DNA from: Pollenia angustigena
Taxonomy: Eukaryota > Arthropoda > Insecta > Diptera > Polleniidae
Direction of reading: 5' to 3'
NCBI GenBank assembly: GCA_930367215.1
Contig: OV884059.1
Span: 26,932,945 to 26,996,944, forward strand
Length of the DNA stretch: 64,000 nucleotides
In this document: positions 33,801-44,880 of the stretch, one piece after another
Layout of the letters: each line of letters begins with the position of its first letter
How positions within the stretch are numbered: position 1 is the first letter of the stretch
Made by a program: the position numbers and the translations under genes
The notes under the pieces: model-generated
Database searches by the model: none
What the model was told of the DNA's origin: nothing
What the model saw: the letters and a program-made list of their open reading frames with translations, nothing else

Positions 33801-36800
33801 AAGTTCTTAAAACTTCTGAAATTTCTCAAAAGAATGAGAAAAATCCAAACACTAAAACACCTCTGAACAGGAAAGCTGTTGAAGAAATCGAAATCATACC
33901 CGAAGAAACAAAGAAGTCTCAAGAAGTTCTTAAGCTAACAAAGCAGCTTGACAAAATACAAGCAGAAACCACAAGTGAAAATTTAACTAAAAATGATAAC
34001 ATAAACACAATAACAATAAATAAGGAGGCACATATCCAAGAGAAGGCTATAATAATAAGTAAACTCCAAACAAAGAAAGAAACTAGACAAGAGGAGCTTA
34101 AGAATAAACCAGTTACTAATTCCACCAAGAAAGTTAAAGGTAAAAAACAAAACAAAATTGTTATTTTGGACTTAACAGAAAGTGAACCAATTTATGAGGT
34201 TGTAGACAAGAAAAAAGCTGTACAAGACTTACAAGATGAACTGCTAGAATTGGCGGCCCAGGCGGCCGAAAAAGAAGGTAACAATGAACAAACAAATGAG
34301 ACAGAAATAACTTTGACGAGTAAAAATGATAATGACAACAAAACTCTAAAAGAAACATTAAAAGACGTCCGTAATGAAATAATAACTACACCTGCTTCTG
34401 CTCCTGTTCTTGATCATCAAACCACAATGTCTGATCTAATTTCAAACTCAATAGATATGATTTACAATCGTGTTGGTGGAAGTGCCGACAATATACAACC
34501 GTCTTTGAACCTAGATTTCTCTGAAGCTAAAAAAGTTTGCCAAACAGCTTCAAATGTTTTTATGCCCTCCAGAGATGAAAACAACTTTTCACCGACCATA
34601 CAAATATTGGCACAGTCCATTATAAATATAGGGGAAGAGACAACCGAAGACGAAAGAGGCAAGAACAAACCTATTACTATGTCCGAGAGATTAAGTCAGC
34701 GATTTAAGGGTTTAAAAAATACCCAAAATACTGGACCAGCTATATCAACTACTGCTCCTATCAATAATTCCAAGGAAAATACATTTGAAAAACTTATTGA
34801 TGATACGGTATTAGAATTGAAAAAAGTAAGGGAACAAGCCGTTAACCAATCTAGCATTGAAAGTCTAAATAACACTACAGCAACTGATAAGCCGCGCAAT
34901 GTTTTTGATAAACTTTTCAGCGATACAGTTTTAGAATTAGAAAACGATAAAGATGAAACAAATGATAGTGTTACCCTCTCAACGCAATCGAAAGAAATTG
35001 CTCATGAGGCCCCTAAAAATGATGTTGTTACAGTTATAAGCGATGACGAGGATTGGGAAGATATAGAAATTACCGAAACGGCTCCCACAGTTAACAGCAC
35101 AAATACAGGTAATTTACAGAAGTCCAAGAACAAGGGACTATATCAAAAATTTGGCATATTTAAGGGCAGTAACACAAAATCCAAAAAAAACTTGCCACCC
35201 ATGGTATTTTTGCCAAAAAAGAAAACAAAAGAGAAACCCCAGCAATCCTTAACACTTTCTCCCACAACAACAGTCGCTAATACAACAAAAGTTAATAACA
35301 ACACTACAACTACCAACTCCTCAATAGGTAATTGCACTGCCCATTTAGGTTTTAAGCCTGTTATCAATATAATGGATGGTTTATTGCCCGATTCGCCTTG
35401 CAATGACCCTATTGATTTTGTTCCAGAACTGGCTCCTTTAGAACCCTTACAAGATCTTAATGATATCTCCTCCATTTTGGATTCTAACCTTAGTGCTGTT
35501 AATATAAATGCTGCCGATCATCATACCAGCATAGAAGAAGCTTTAGATTTTGTTTCCGAGCAGCAAGCAAATGATAAGCAACTGGAATCTGATAGTTTGG
35601 CTTTAAAAACGCAGTCTAGAAAAACTGCCTTTAACAATATATCCCATGTTGGTTATTCGTTACAAACGAACGAAGAAAATACTTTTAAGTTTTATTGCTT
35701 ATTAGAAAAATGCACATTTTTGTACTCAAGTGATTCGATTGGTTTGGAAACCCATTTTATGTTAGAGCACTCACACATTAAATGGAATGGGTATTGCGAA
35801 ATGTGTCAAGCTCAATGTTTTCCTGAGCTAGAGTATTCTATCTCCAAAGAAATACGTCACATGATGGATAAGCATGCCAATAAAACGTTATTTGATCTTA
35901 ATACAGACTCTACACAGCATTCTACTGCGTCTAGCCAGGATAGCGAGGGTAGACCTAAAATTAAACTAAGACGCATGACGGGAGATTGTCTCTCCCGAGC
36001 TACAGCAGAAAATCTTACTAAAAGTAATGAAGTAGCACCAACAAACTCTTCAGCTCCCATGACTATGTTGAGTGCTTTATTGGTTGCCAAACCCAAACCC
36101 CCCACAAAGGAAATGCCTCCCCAACTTCAAATGCCCTTAACAGAGCCTTTACTTTTGGATGACAACAAAGACAAGGAACCGGTGTTGGCTATTCGTAATG
36201 TCGATAGTAATTTTTTAATTACTTCCGTTTCATCATCCGCTAGTGAAACGCCACAACTTCCGCTACAAATTTCAAGTGTTGTAAGTCTAAACAAACCTAT
36301 GACACCTCCAGGTACAGAGTCAGCACAAGTTCAAATGCCAAAAATATCAAGTGTTCGTACGTTGGCGCAAAAAGCCGGAAACTTGTGGACACAACAGTTA
36401 GAAAAGGAACGCGAGGACTTGGTAGAAGCGGCAGCAGAATCTTTGGAAGTTTCACGCATTTTAGAAAATGCCGGCAAGCCTTCAACCAATCGAGAGATAA
36501 CAAGATCTCTTGACGATTCACCGGTAATAGTAGCCGAAACAGTACCTTTAGGTCAATCCAAAACTGGCGATTTTGTGGTGACCCAAACAGTATCGGCCCA
36601 ATATAACGAATTCTCTTCCACCGCCTTGGGTTTTAACATATCCATAGCACCAACAAGATCCACTGAAAATACAAACAGCCCAGATACTCTCCTCCCAACT
36701 TCTACTCTTGCTACAACTTCTATTGCTTCACGCCAATATAAATGCATGGGTGTGGGTTGCAAATTTGTTAGTCGTGTGTCAGTAGCCATGAGTGATCACT

Positions 36801-39800
36801 TACGTTTTCACGAGAGACGTAATTTTTCCAATAAACGTGATTATTTTGCATGTGGTTTTTGTTTCTATTGTGCCTCCGATGTTGAAGACTATATGAAACA
36901 TGCCGATCAGTTTCATATTATCAATAAAGGTGGATCGGGCTCGGCTTTATCTTCAAATCCCTCTTCTAATATAACAAGCCAAGTCGACACTGCGACTTCT
37001 TTGACTAAAAAGATACAAAACATTTTAAATAGCAGCAGTGGTTCTGGTGCCACAATAAGTTATACAAATCCTACACAGCTGCAAAACCAAACCACACAAC
37101 AACAAGTGCAGGACACACAAGAAGTTTATCTTAAAAAACTGAGAAACACCATAGATGAGATTGTAGGACCCACCGGTTTAGCGGGTAAGCTGAGTTTAAA
37201 TTAATATACACACATTTTTTAAATACTAAAACTATTTTATTTATTTTTCTTTTAGATGATAAACTATACCGTTGTGTCATTAAAAATTGTCAATCTCAAT
37301 TAACTGAGTCTACTTTTCTAAGTCATATTATGTACCACATCACCACCACTGGTGGCAATCCCAATAATTATATTTTTAAATGTCCACATTGTGTAGCTCA
37401 ATATCATCGTTCGGCCGGCATTAAGGCTCATATTAAAAATCATGCCCGTAATCGTTACTTCTGTTATCTTTGTGAAGAAACTTCAACAAATCCGGGTCAA
37501 TTATTAAAACATTTTTCGGAAAAACATTGGCATACTTTGAATATGTATACTAAGGAACTTTTAAAACCTAAAATGTCCATTGACGGCTTGGATATGGTAT
37601 TAGATTCCAGCTATTTTGTGGCTTATACTCAAGACCTAAGTGACGAAGAGGTTAGAAAATTTGGGGAAAAATTAATATTGGAATGGCAGCGTAAAAAATC
37701 TGGATCTAAAACCCATTTCAAGTCTACCGAAATTGACTTGTTGCCTTTGCCAGCCATTTTCCAACGTGAGGTTAATTGTGGTGAATGTGAGTACAAGACA
37801 AAGGTGCGCGCCAATATGTATAGACATTTGTTAATGCACAAACAATATCCCGGATGGTTTAAAAAAAGTGGTGCTGCCAAAGTATGTTGTGTGGATCCAG
37901 TAAATCCAGTTCCGTGCTTAAATAGTTCCGAAAGATTTTTTGATAAAATGACCAATTTGGCCTCATCCTCTTTAATACCCTCCTCCAGCAGTACTACTAG
38001 CAATGCAAAATCTTTTAAAATTCCCTGTGGTTTTATAGAAGAAAAAAAACGCTACACTTGCGGTTGTTTAGGTTGCAATTTTCAAACAACAACTGAAGAT
38101 CTATTTCGCATACACTTGTCAACTTTACACACAACAACCGCGACATATCGATGTCCTTTCTGTCAAGAGATGTTATGCAAAAAAGGTATCTCGAGCCATC
38201 GTATTATCAATCATTTGCGTTTTCATGGTGCCATCATACATCGGTGCGAAGAATGCAATTATCTTCATTATATGCGATATGTGGTGGAGAGACATATAAA
38301 TGACAAACACTTCCACTTAAAGGTGAATGTTATTACACATGAACGACTAAGTGAAGATAATACAGAGGACACTACAACAGTATCAGAATTTACAGGTAAG
38401 AAAGAAACGTTATTTTTACTAATGTATGTATTTTAGTTTTTATCTCTCTGTCTAAAAATATTTAAATTAAAAATTTTTGGCGAACTATTTGAGTTATAAT
38501 GCCAGGATATCACACAATTCTTGGAGCCTCAACCACAAAGTCCTCGTTCGACCTAAACCTTCATATAGAAAGGCGAGAGCTTCCAGAATCCGCTCTAGAG
38601 TATTTTGGTCTCCACCAGTAAACGTCTGAGTTATTTCCTTGGTACTCCACCAGTAAAAAACCAGTCACACATTAAAAATAGTTAATGTTGAAACCGCAAA
38701 ATGCATTAACCGCATTTAACGGTAATCGGTTAATAACTTTGGACTTAAACAAATTGCATTTGATCATTTCCTTCCTTCTAATTGTTAAAATGGGATAAAA
38801 AAAAATCTTGAGATTCAAAATATATTTATCTTGGATAACATTTCAAAATTTAAAGGCAATTTTGTAAATTGGTACCAGTCTCTTGATACTTCGCTTTTTG
38901 TATCTGTTAAAATCAATAACTTAAACAACAGAAATTTCTTGTTGAACTATCAATAATGCCTGTAAAATTCGAACTTACTGTCAGGTTAATGGGTCGATTA
39001 CGGTAAGTTGAGTTGCCATAGCGAAATCAGGCAACGCAGCTCATGTTGAAATCTAAAATAAAATAAAAAATTTGTATATTTTAACATGAGCGGTTTTGCC
39101 TATTTTCGCTGCTGGAAACTCAACTTCAGTTGTGTTGCTATCCGTAATCGACCCATAAGTTTTTTTTTAATTAAAATTTTTTATTATCTGAATATGAAAC
39201 TGCATATGAAAAACACTAAAAATACCAGTTGTTGCAATACTGTGGGCACCTTGAGGGTTACAAAATCAAATTTTTCCTTTCAAGTTTTAATAATACGTTT
39301 CCGCTTACATGTTTTAGGCCACAAAACAAGTGTTTTGCTATTTGTTTTCCTACATTTTTCATGTTCGAAAAACTCAAAAAATACTATTTTTGCTCCAAAA
39401 CGCCAACAAAAAATGGAGCTCCCAAGGAGGCAGGTTTAAAAGGGAGAAACATAAATGTTTCGCATGAATTTTATATGGCGAGTTCCCACTTTGAAGCAAT
39501 AAATTTTCGACACATAAAGCGCATTATTCAGCGCATATAAAAATTGTTGGATGTAACGATCAGCCTTACACACTGAAGGTTTTGATACAGTTATTTTTTT
39601 AGTATTCTCCCTTACAAAGCTGCTTCGTAGTAAGGGAATGCCGTAGCACTTGAAATGTTATTTTTTTTTATAAAAGTTGAGAGTTCTTTCACTTATTTTA
39701 CTGCATTTCTGTATGTCTTATTGCGTAGCGCATAATTGTGCGCTTATTTTTTTAAATGTACCATTAGTGCTTAGCAAAATGATAAAAAATTTTATTGGGA

Positions 39801-42259
39801 CATTTCGAAAATCATGAATACAACTCTTTGTTAATCATTACTCCCCGTCTACAACTGACATGATTTGCTGTTATACCATGATGTTATAAAAGCATTGTTA
39901 AAACATTTGCATTAACATACGTGTTATAACATGAAACGGCGCGAAACGCACCGAATTGACAACGCTGATAGTTGGACCTTAGGATTTGTTTTTCCATATT
40001 TCTATTTAACTTTGGTTTAATAATAAACTATATTTATACTTTTCAGGTTCAAAATATAAAGAATTTTTGGAAGCCACTGAAACATACCCAGCATCAATTC
40101 CTGCAACTCGTTCATCAAACAATGAAACTCCTACATTAAGGACCTACGCTTCAACATCCAGCAATAGTGCAAATCGCAAAGGAAAATGGGTATGTGAAGC
40201 ATGTGGCCATAAAACTGGCTCTCTTCTCCAAGTTCAAAACCATTGCCAGCAACAGCATGGCGTTAAAAATCAATATAAATGTGCGCACTGCAACTTTGGC
40301 TCTCAACAGCTCTCCCAAATACTCTTTCACATAGATGAGATACATGCGGGTAAGACTAGGGAAGCAATCTGTATGTACCGCAAGTCCATAAACAATGGCG
40401 AGGATACATTGGCTGATACACGACCCTTATGGCAAAGGAATGATCCCACTCGAGTACGCCATATAAGAGGCATTTTAATGGAAGATGAAGAAGAATCGGA
40501 GGAATATAGGAAAAGGTTTGCTTTAGCAGAAGATGTAGATGAGGATCAAGAAATAGATATCGAAGAAACTGTGGAGGGATTGGGTTGCAAAAATTATATA
40601 ATCGGATATGAGTTTGGCTGTTATCATTGTTCTTTTAAAACACAAAAATTTGTGGAGTTAAAGGAACAACACTATACCAACAACCATAATAACCAAATAG
40701 AAACAGCAAAACCATTTTGGTATCGCCTCTATCGACGACTTTGCTGTCCCGAGTGTCGTTCGTTTATAGGAAACTATAACGAATTGCAGGAACATTTACA
40801 GCAAAGCCATAAAAAGTCACGCTTTTATGCAGGCGATATAAGAATGGCTGAAAACGATGACACCTCCCAAAGATTAGAATGTGGTTATTGTTCATTCCAT
40901 TGTGTCAATACGGAACAATTGTATAGACATCATTTGAAAGCCCAGCATTGGCCTCAAGACATACGTATTGATAGCAATGAGCAAATAATGGAAATTTTGG
41001 CACTCGGGAAAGCGGAAGTTTCCTATCAATGCACATTGTGTGCCGATATATTCTCTAACCGTGTGGCAATAGTTCAACATGCCTGTAACACACATGCAGG
41101 AGAGGAAAGTTTTTCTTTTAGAGAACTTAGCAATTCTCTAATTTATCGCTGCAGCTCGTGTTGTTTTACCAGCACTCAAGAATCGGATTTATTAAGACAC
41201 GCTATTGAACACTATACTCACTTTAAAAAATGCAATTTTTGTGGTAAACCACAAACTTCGTTTAATGTTCACATGCAACACTGCTATGCTGAACACAGAA
41301 ATGACATACAGAAATTTAAAACTATTTTCCCTCTTACGGATATTAGAAAGTTTCTACTGCAAAATTTAATAGTGTTTCCAAATGGTCTGGTTTTGAAAAA
41401 AAGGAACCTTTTGAATACGAAGTATGGTAAAACAGATGTCATAGACGAACTATATGAGGAAATATATAAGATATCCCAACAGCCTCCAATACCTCGACTC
41501 TCAATAGCCAGATTAGTGGCTCGAAAATCTATAGAGGCTCAACAAAAGCAAGTTGATGTTTCAAATATCTCCAAACAAGATGATATACTAAATGCCATGC
41601 AGCCACGTGCTAGAAGTATAACAAAAAGAAGACGTACCGCAGCATTTAGTACAGGAGATGAAGATTCTAATGAACCCAAGGAAATGCCTAAACCAAAATT
41701 TTCCATAGTAGAGGGAGGCACACCAACCACTATAGCAAAAAGGAGAACAACAGTAGATGATGACCAACAGCAACAACAACAAAAGCAAAATGAATTTAAT
41801 GTTCCCCTACAATTGGCGAAAATATCAAAACGTAGACGCACAGTGGCAGTAGATCGTGAAACTTTGTTTTCCAACAATCTTACATCGACGAACACAAATT
41901 CTTTGCTAATCGATACAGAAATCAACAATAAGAAACGTAAAACTTCTTATACACCCTCACCAAACCACCAAAATGAATCATATCCTTTCAATTTAGATAT
42001 GGAACCATTTTCTTTTTACGGTCAAACACCAGCACCTTTAGATTTGTCTAAAATCTATACTAAAGTTGTTATAGGTGGTATAAAGACTCCACTTACCGTA
42101 GACAAATTTAAACTACTTTTTAATATAGAATGTCAGCTTAAATTAGTTAAATGTGATGATGAAAGCCAGGCGTTGGCTTACGTTGATTACAAGCATATTG
42201 AAAAAGCTTGTCCAGCAAGCCATAAGTTAAAGTATAATGAAATTTTCAAAAACCAGTAA
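24630..42259 (+). CDS. Giant multi-C2H2 zinc-finger protein, five exons
   Basis: Joining 24630-24802, 24896-24962, 27476-37184, 37256-38395 and 40047-42259 gives 13,302 nt, an open frame of about 4,433 residues. All four introns are GT/AG with matching phases, and the first codon of each downstream exon joins cleanly. The protein has a short helical N-terminus, a very long low-complexity Lys/Glu/Ser/Asn-rich region, and about 23 C2H2 fingers: 8 in exon 3, 7 in exon 4, 8 in exon 5. Many fingers have the C-x2-C-x12-H-x3/5-H spacing and lack classical TGEKP linkers. That pattern suggests scattered nucleic-acid or protein contacts rather than one long DNA-reading array. A PLDLS motif near the C-terminus suggests CtBP co-repressor binding. 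A nuclear chromatin or transcription role is inferred. The orthologue was not recognised. Untranslated ends are undefined. Confidence 0.9.
24896..24962 (+). CDS. Exon 2 of giant zinc-finger gene
   Basis: A 67-nt exon after a 93-bp intron. The acceptor is ttgtttaaag and the donor is AAG|GTATTT. It continues the N-terminal helix (KIKMETLLKCEGVLIKLQSK), so residues about 1-80 form one amphipathic, possibly coiled-coil domain. It ends in phase 0, matching exon 3. Confidence 0.78.
25034..25172. mobile_element. Harbinger-type MITE, GGTCCGTTTTCAC ends, TAA TSD
   Basis: A 139-bp foldback with 'gatagctaaaggtag' inverted, flanked by TAA (25031-25033, 25173-25175). Lies in intron 2. Confidence 0.85.
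25805..25890 (+). repeat. tRNA-like segment (SINE-type)
   Basis: 'ggtgtagtagctaag' resembles an A box and 'cggattcgattcctg' a B box, about 40 bp apart, followed by an A-rich run. A complete cloverleaf was not established, so a tRNA-derived SINE head is preferred over a functional tRNA. Confidence 0.45.
25989..26202. mobile_element. CAAGGCGAATT MITE with duplicated end, 8-bp TSD
   Basis: Perfect TSDs CTTCAAAT (25981-25988, 26203-26210). In inverse orientation it has the same layout as 7155-7357, including the internal extra CAAGGCGAATT terminus. Confidence 0.88.
27476..37184 (+). CDS. Exon 3: 9.7-kb disordered region with eight zinc fingers
   Basis: The acceptor is the long poly-T tract ending tttttacag at 27475. 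The open frame runs upstream of it to 27392, but that part is the poly-T itself (a run of Phe) and is intronic. The first ~1,850 residues are disordered and charged, with DPR[I/L/C] motifs, acidic SEENWD-type motifs and Lys/Glu helices. C2H2 fingers follow at about 33040-33500 (four), 35690-35880 (two) and 36740-36920 (two). Two 'F(E/D)KL..DTVLEL' repeats lie at about 34786 and 34903. The exon ends GCGG|GTAAGC in phase 1. The frame reads 20 nt further to a stop, so an intron-retaining mRNA would truncate the protein before exon 4. Confidence 0.93.
29004..29640 (+). repeat. ~105-residue degenerate duplication in zinc-finger protein
   Basis: Blocks starting SSEENWDTDEEEKTPNKTDP (29004) and SSEENWDTDEDEKTPNKTDP (about 29316) align over about 100 codons with many substitutions, an older duplication than that at 30575. 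Confidence 0.8.
30575..30832 (+). repeat. 129-bp in-frame tandem duplication within the zinc-finger gene
   Basis: Two adjacent copies (starting 30575 and 30704) encode a 43-residue unit beginning DKPQYP.PEKEKPKASK. I see two differences in 129 bp, so the duplication is young. Confidence 0.92.
37256..38395 (+). CDS. Exon 4: seven C2H2 zinc fingers
   Basis: Follows a 71-bp intron (acceptor ttcttttag) and restores an Asp codon split across the junction. It encodes seven C2H2-like fingers almost without spacer. The first, YRCVIKNCQSQLTESTF..H, is a long-knuckle C-x4-C type, and a later one (YTCGCLGCNFQTTTEDLF..H) is also C-x4-C. The donor is TTTACAG|GTAAGA at 38395/38396, phase 1. Without splicing the frame would stop at 38436. 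Confidence 0.9.
38396..40046 (+). other. Intron 4 of the zinc-finger gene
   Basis: A 1.65-kb intron. It contains one clearly delimited Harbinger-type MITE (38990-39155). The rest is unassigned AT-rich sequence, and the short open frames there (39086-39540) have no recognisable protein. Confidence 0.75.
38990..39155. mobile_element. Harbinger-type MITE, TGGGTCGATTACGG ends, TAA TSD
   Basis: 166 bp in intron 4, flanked by TAA (38987-38989, 39156-39158). 'gttgagttgccatagcgaaa' is inverted toward the right end. Confidence 0.85.
40047..42259 (+). CDS. Exon 5: eight zinc fingers and C-terminus
   Basis: The acceptor is atacttttcag and a split Gly codon is restored. It encodes eight C2H2 fingers between about 40190 and 41310, an acidic linker (40480-40580), a basic KRRR-rich tail with a short poly-Gln, a PLDLS motif at 42035-42049, and a conserved-looking C-terminal segment of about 70 residues. 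The stop codon is at 42257-42259. Confidence 0.92.
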
Positions 42260-43040
42260 ATATTCGATAAATTCTTATATGATTAAGAAAGTTATAAACA
42301 TTCTTAAATGTGAACAAAATTTAGAAACTTAATAAGACTTTATTTTTTAAGAAATTTCCTAAACAAAATTAGGAATTTTTTTTTTATTGTTGTAGTATTA
42401 AGTAGTTTTAGAAATAGAAATTATTAATTCCCCAGTTTAATCTGTTGAAAACATTTGGGTTTTTTTAAATTATCATTATTATAATATCGATGAATTTATC
42501 CAAAATTCTTAATTACTGTATATATAAAACTTAATATATTGTTAAGCGTTAATTCTCTCTTCATACTCAATTCGTCTCCTTAAAAGCCTGGGTTGAGTTA
42601 AAGAGTTAAAAAAAAAAATACATTCATGTTAATATTTAAGTTATTTTTTTCAAATATTAATTATATCAATACAATTTTTTTTATAATAATTATTAGAACA
42701 CTAAATATTTCTTTTTTTTATTATTAATTAACTGAAATAAATGTAAATAACTAAGTAATTAACTATATGTTTCACCGCAAATGTTGATGATGAAGTTCGG
42801 CGTTTGGCTTATATATTTTATAGACGTTTTAAAACTGTCTTGGAATATTTTTAAGCACGCCTGAATGCATTATATTATAAGATGATGTATCATGCTTCTT
42901 TTGTTTCAGATGAAATGTATGTAAATGGTCCTCTAAAGGATTCTTTAAAGCAGGGATTCAAACAGTTTTTTTTCCTTCGCAGACCCCTAAAAAACAAATT
43001 TTTTTTCGAACCCTAAGCGTAAGTTGTTTACAAAAATTAT
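42260..43040. other. 3' flank of zinc-finger gene
   Basis: AT-rich, probably 3' UTR up to about 42760, then unassigned sequence. No other gene seen. Confidence 0.45.
42736..42741 (+). terminator. Candidate polyadenylation signal (AATAAA)
   Basis: A canonical AATAAA about 480 bp after the stop codon of the zinc-finger gene, the best-formed hexamer before repeat sequence begins at about 42950. Alternative weaker AT-rich signals lie nearer the stop. Confidence 0.4.
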
Positions 43041-43381
43041 CGGGCAAGTTCTGACAATTGCAAAAGGCTTAACATTGGCGATTCTGATTTGAAATCGCAT
43101 AAAAGGTGTTCTGTAAACCGCAATAGCAAAAACTTTGGGCTTCAAATTGCAAAAGTATGCTTAAGGGAACAATAATATTTGTAAGACAGCCCAATTATGA
43201 ATAACAATTCCCCAGGAGTTTTTTCCCTTTTCCCATTTTTACAATTGAATTAACATAGGAAAAATGGGAAAAGGGAGAAAACTCCCGGGGAATTTTTATT
43301 CACAATTGGGCTGAGAAACTTTTCCAGATCAGAACACCATAAAATAAATCTGGCGTTTTGTAATTGTCAAAACATGGCCGT
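43041..43381. mobile_element. MITE CGGGCAAGTTCTGACAATTG with nested foldback
   Basis: Ends 'cgggcaagttctgacaattgc' and inverted 'gtaattgtcaaaacatggccg'. The same family is at about 1152. A 125-bp palindrome (CAGCCCAATTATGAATAACA and inverse) is nested at about 43188-43312. Confidence 0.7.
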
Positions 43382-43689
43382 ATATATAAAATATTGGCCA
43401 AAATAACCGTATACATTCAGTACTTTTGGCCAAAGTTTCCTTTTTATGTGACTATTGAAAGGTTTAACGATTTAAAAAAATGTTTCAAATTCTAATAAAA
43501 ACGTTTTTTAATATCAAACAGAAAATTTTTTGTGTATTCCATCGCGGATCTGTCACGGATCTCCAAAGGGGAACCGTTGTTTTTAGAAACAGCTGAAGAC
43601 AAGTAATTTAATCCATGCTACATACAATTAAAGGCTACTTTTCACTATTATACTTTTAATTAATACATGTCAAAAACTCAAGTAATACG

Positions 43690-43840
43690 TAAAAGTGAGA
43701 TAGGTTAGGCAAAGAAGGGTTATGTGCGCAAGGACACACTTCCACTCGGAGACCAATGCGGCCCATTGTGAATCCCTGCAATGAAAAAGATAGAGAAAGA
43801 GAAAAGTGAAGAAAATAAATAAGAGTGTGAATGCAATGTG
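43690..43840 (-). mobile_element. 3' end of RNase H-type LINE
   Basis: 'gaagggttatgtgcgcaaggacacacttccac' through 'agagaaagagaaaagtgaag' matches 48130-48245, the 3' untranslated end of the decayed LINE. 5'-truncated copy. Confidence 0.65.
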
Positions 43841-44329
43841 CTATGAATATGACAAGTATTATGAAAAAAATTTGACATCTAATACGACTTCATCGGTCAG
43901 CGGTGTAATCACCACATTCAATATAAAACTTTTCGCTTTTTGAGTTGGTTTGACAGCGACTGTTACCATTTATTGAATCAGAAGTAATTGGAAAATTTTT
44001 TTTTTTTTTGCCAAAGAAGTGGAAGAAATGGCAGTTTTTCTACCTTGACTGCAGTTTCTTAAACGGTGATTAAAACTATCCAAAAGAGTTAATGTGTTCA
44101 TGAATCGATCCATGGTATTGCGTCATAGCTGCTCAGATAGACGATAATAGGCAACGTAAACTTGAAGTCAGGGTTGCCGAACTTGGTCTTTTCCGACCAA
44201 ATTTGGTCGGATATTTTCCCTTTGGTCGGATGGTAGGCTAAACCTAATTTTGGTCGGTTTGAGAAGGCAACGCTATTTATTGTTCCGACAACGCTATTTA
44301 CTTTTCAACAGACGAAAAACAAACAAAAT

Positions 44330-44880
44330 TTCCCATTTTTGCTAATGGACTAATTTCCAGCCTTATTTTGGATGAGTGTTGCCTAGATTTAATCATAGCA
44401 AAACTTATTAAATGTGGTGGGAAAAAGTCTGATGAAGCAGCTGCCTAAATCGCAAAGCAGGCAAGTGAAAATATTTAAAAAAAAACAGAAGATTATTTTA
44501 AATTGCTGATGAAACTACGAATGTAGCAAAAACGAATTGTATTGTTGGACGGAATTAGTTCTATAAAGGATAGTTTTGTACCCTTATTCGAGCTAACCAA
44601 GTCAGATGGCGCGTTGTCTCAATTCTTTTTCTTTTAAAACTATTTTTTATCAACAAAAAATATTCCTTTAACAATATTGACCGGGTTGGTAACAAACGGC
44701 GATAACGTCATAGCTGGTAAGATAAGTGGGCTAAAAGCGTTACTTAGCAATGAAGTTTATATATTTTACATAAGGTGCACGTTTAACTTTCTTCACCTTT
44801 GTTTTAGTTACGCATGTACAATGCTGCCAAAATTATATTTACAGTTCTTTTTCTGAACTAAAAGAATTTCTCAGGGCTAT
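44330..44880 (+). pseudogene. hAT transposase pseudogene
   Basis: Across shifting + frames I read 'ADETTNVAKTN', 'DSFVPLFELTKSDG', 'LTGLVTNGDNVIAGKISGLK' and 'SYACTMLPK', in that order. These match the hAT catalytic-domain order: D-E-[ST]-T-D, a conserved N/DG(A)-N block, then C.-H/SYAC..LP. Several stops and frame changes separate them. Only the first half of the catalytic domain remains. Confidence 0.7.

Noticed and set aside
39086..39540. Overlapping 117- and 103-codon open frames in intron 4
   Set aside because: The first begins inside a TAA-flanked MITE; no domain, splice or codon support.
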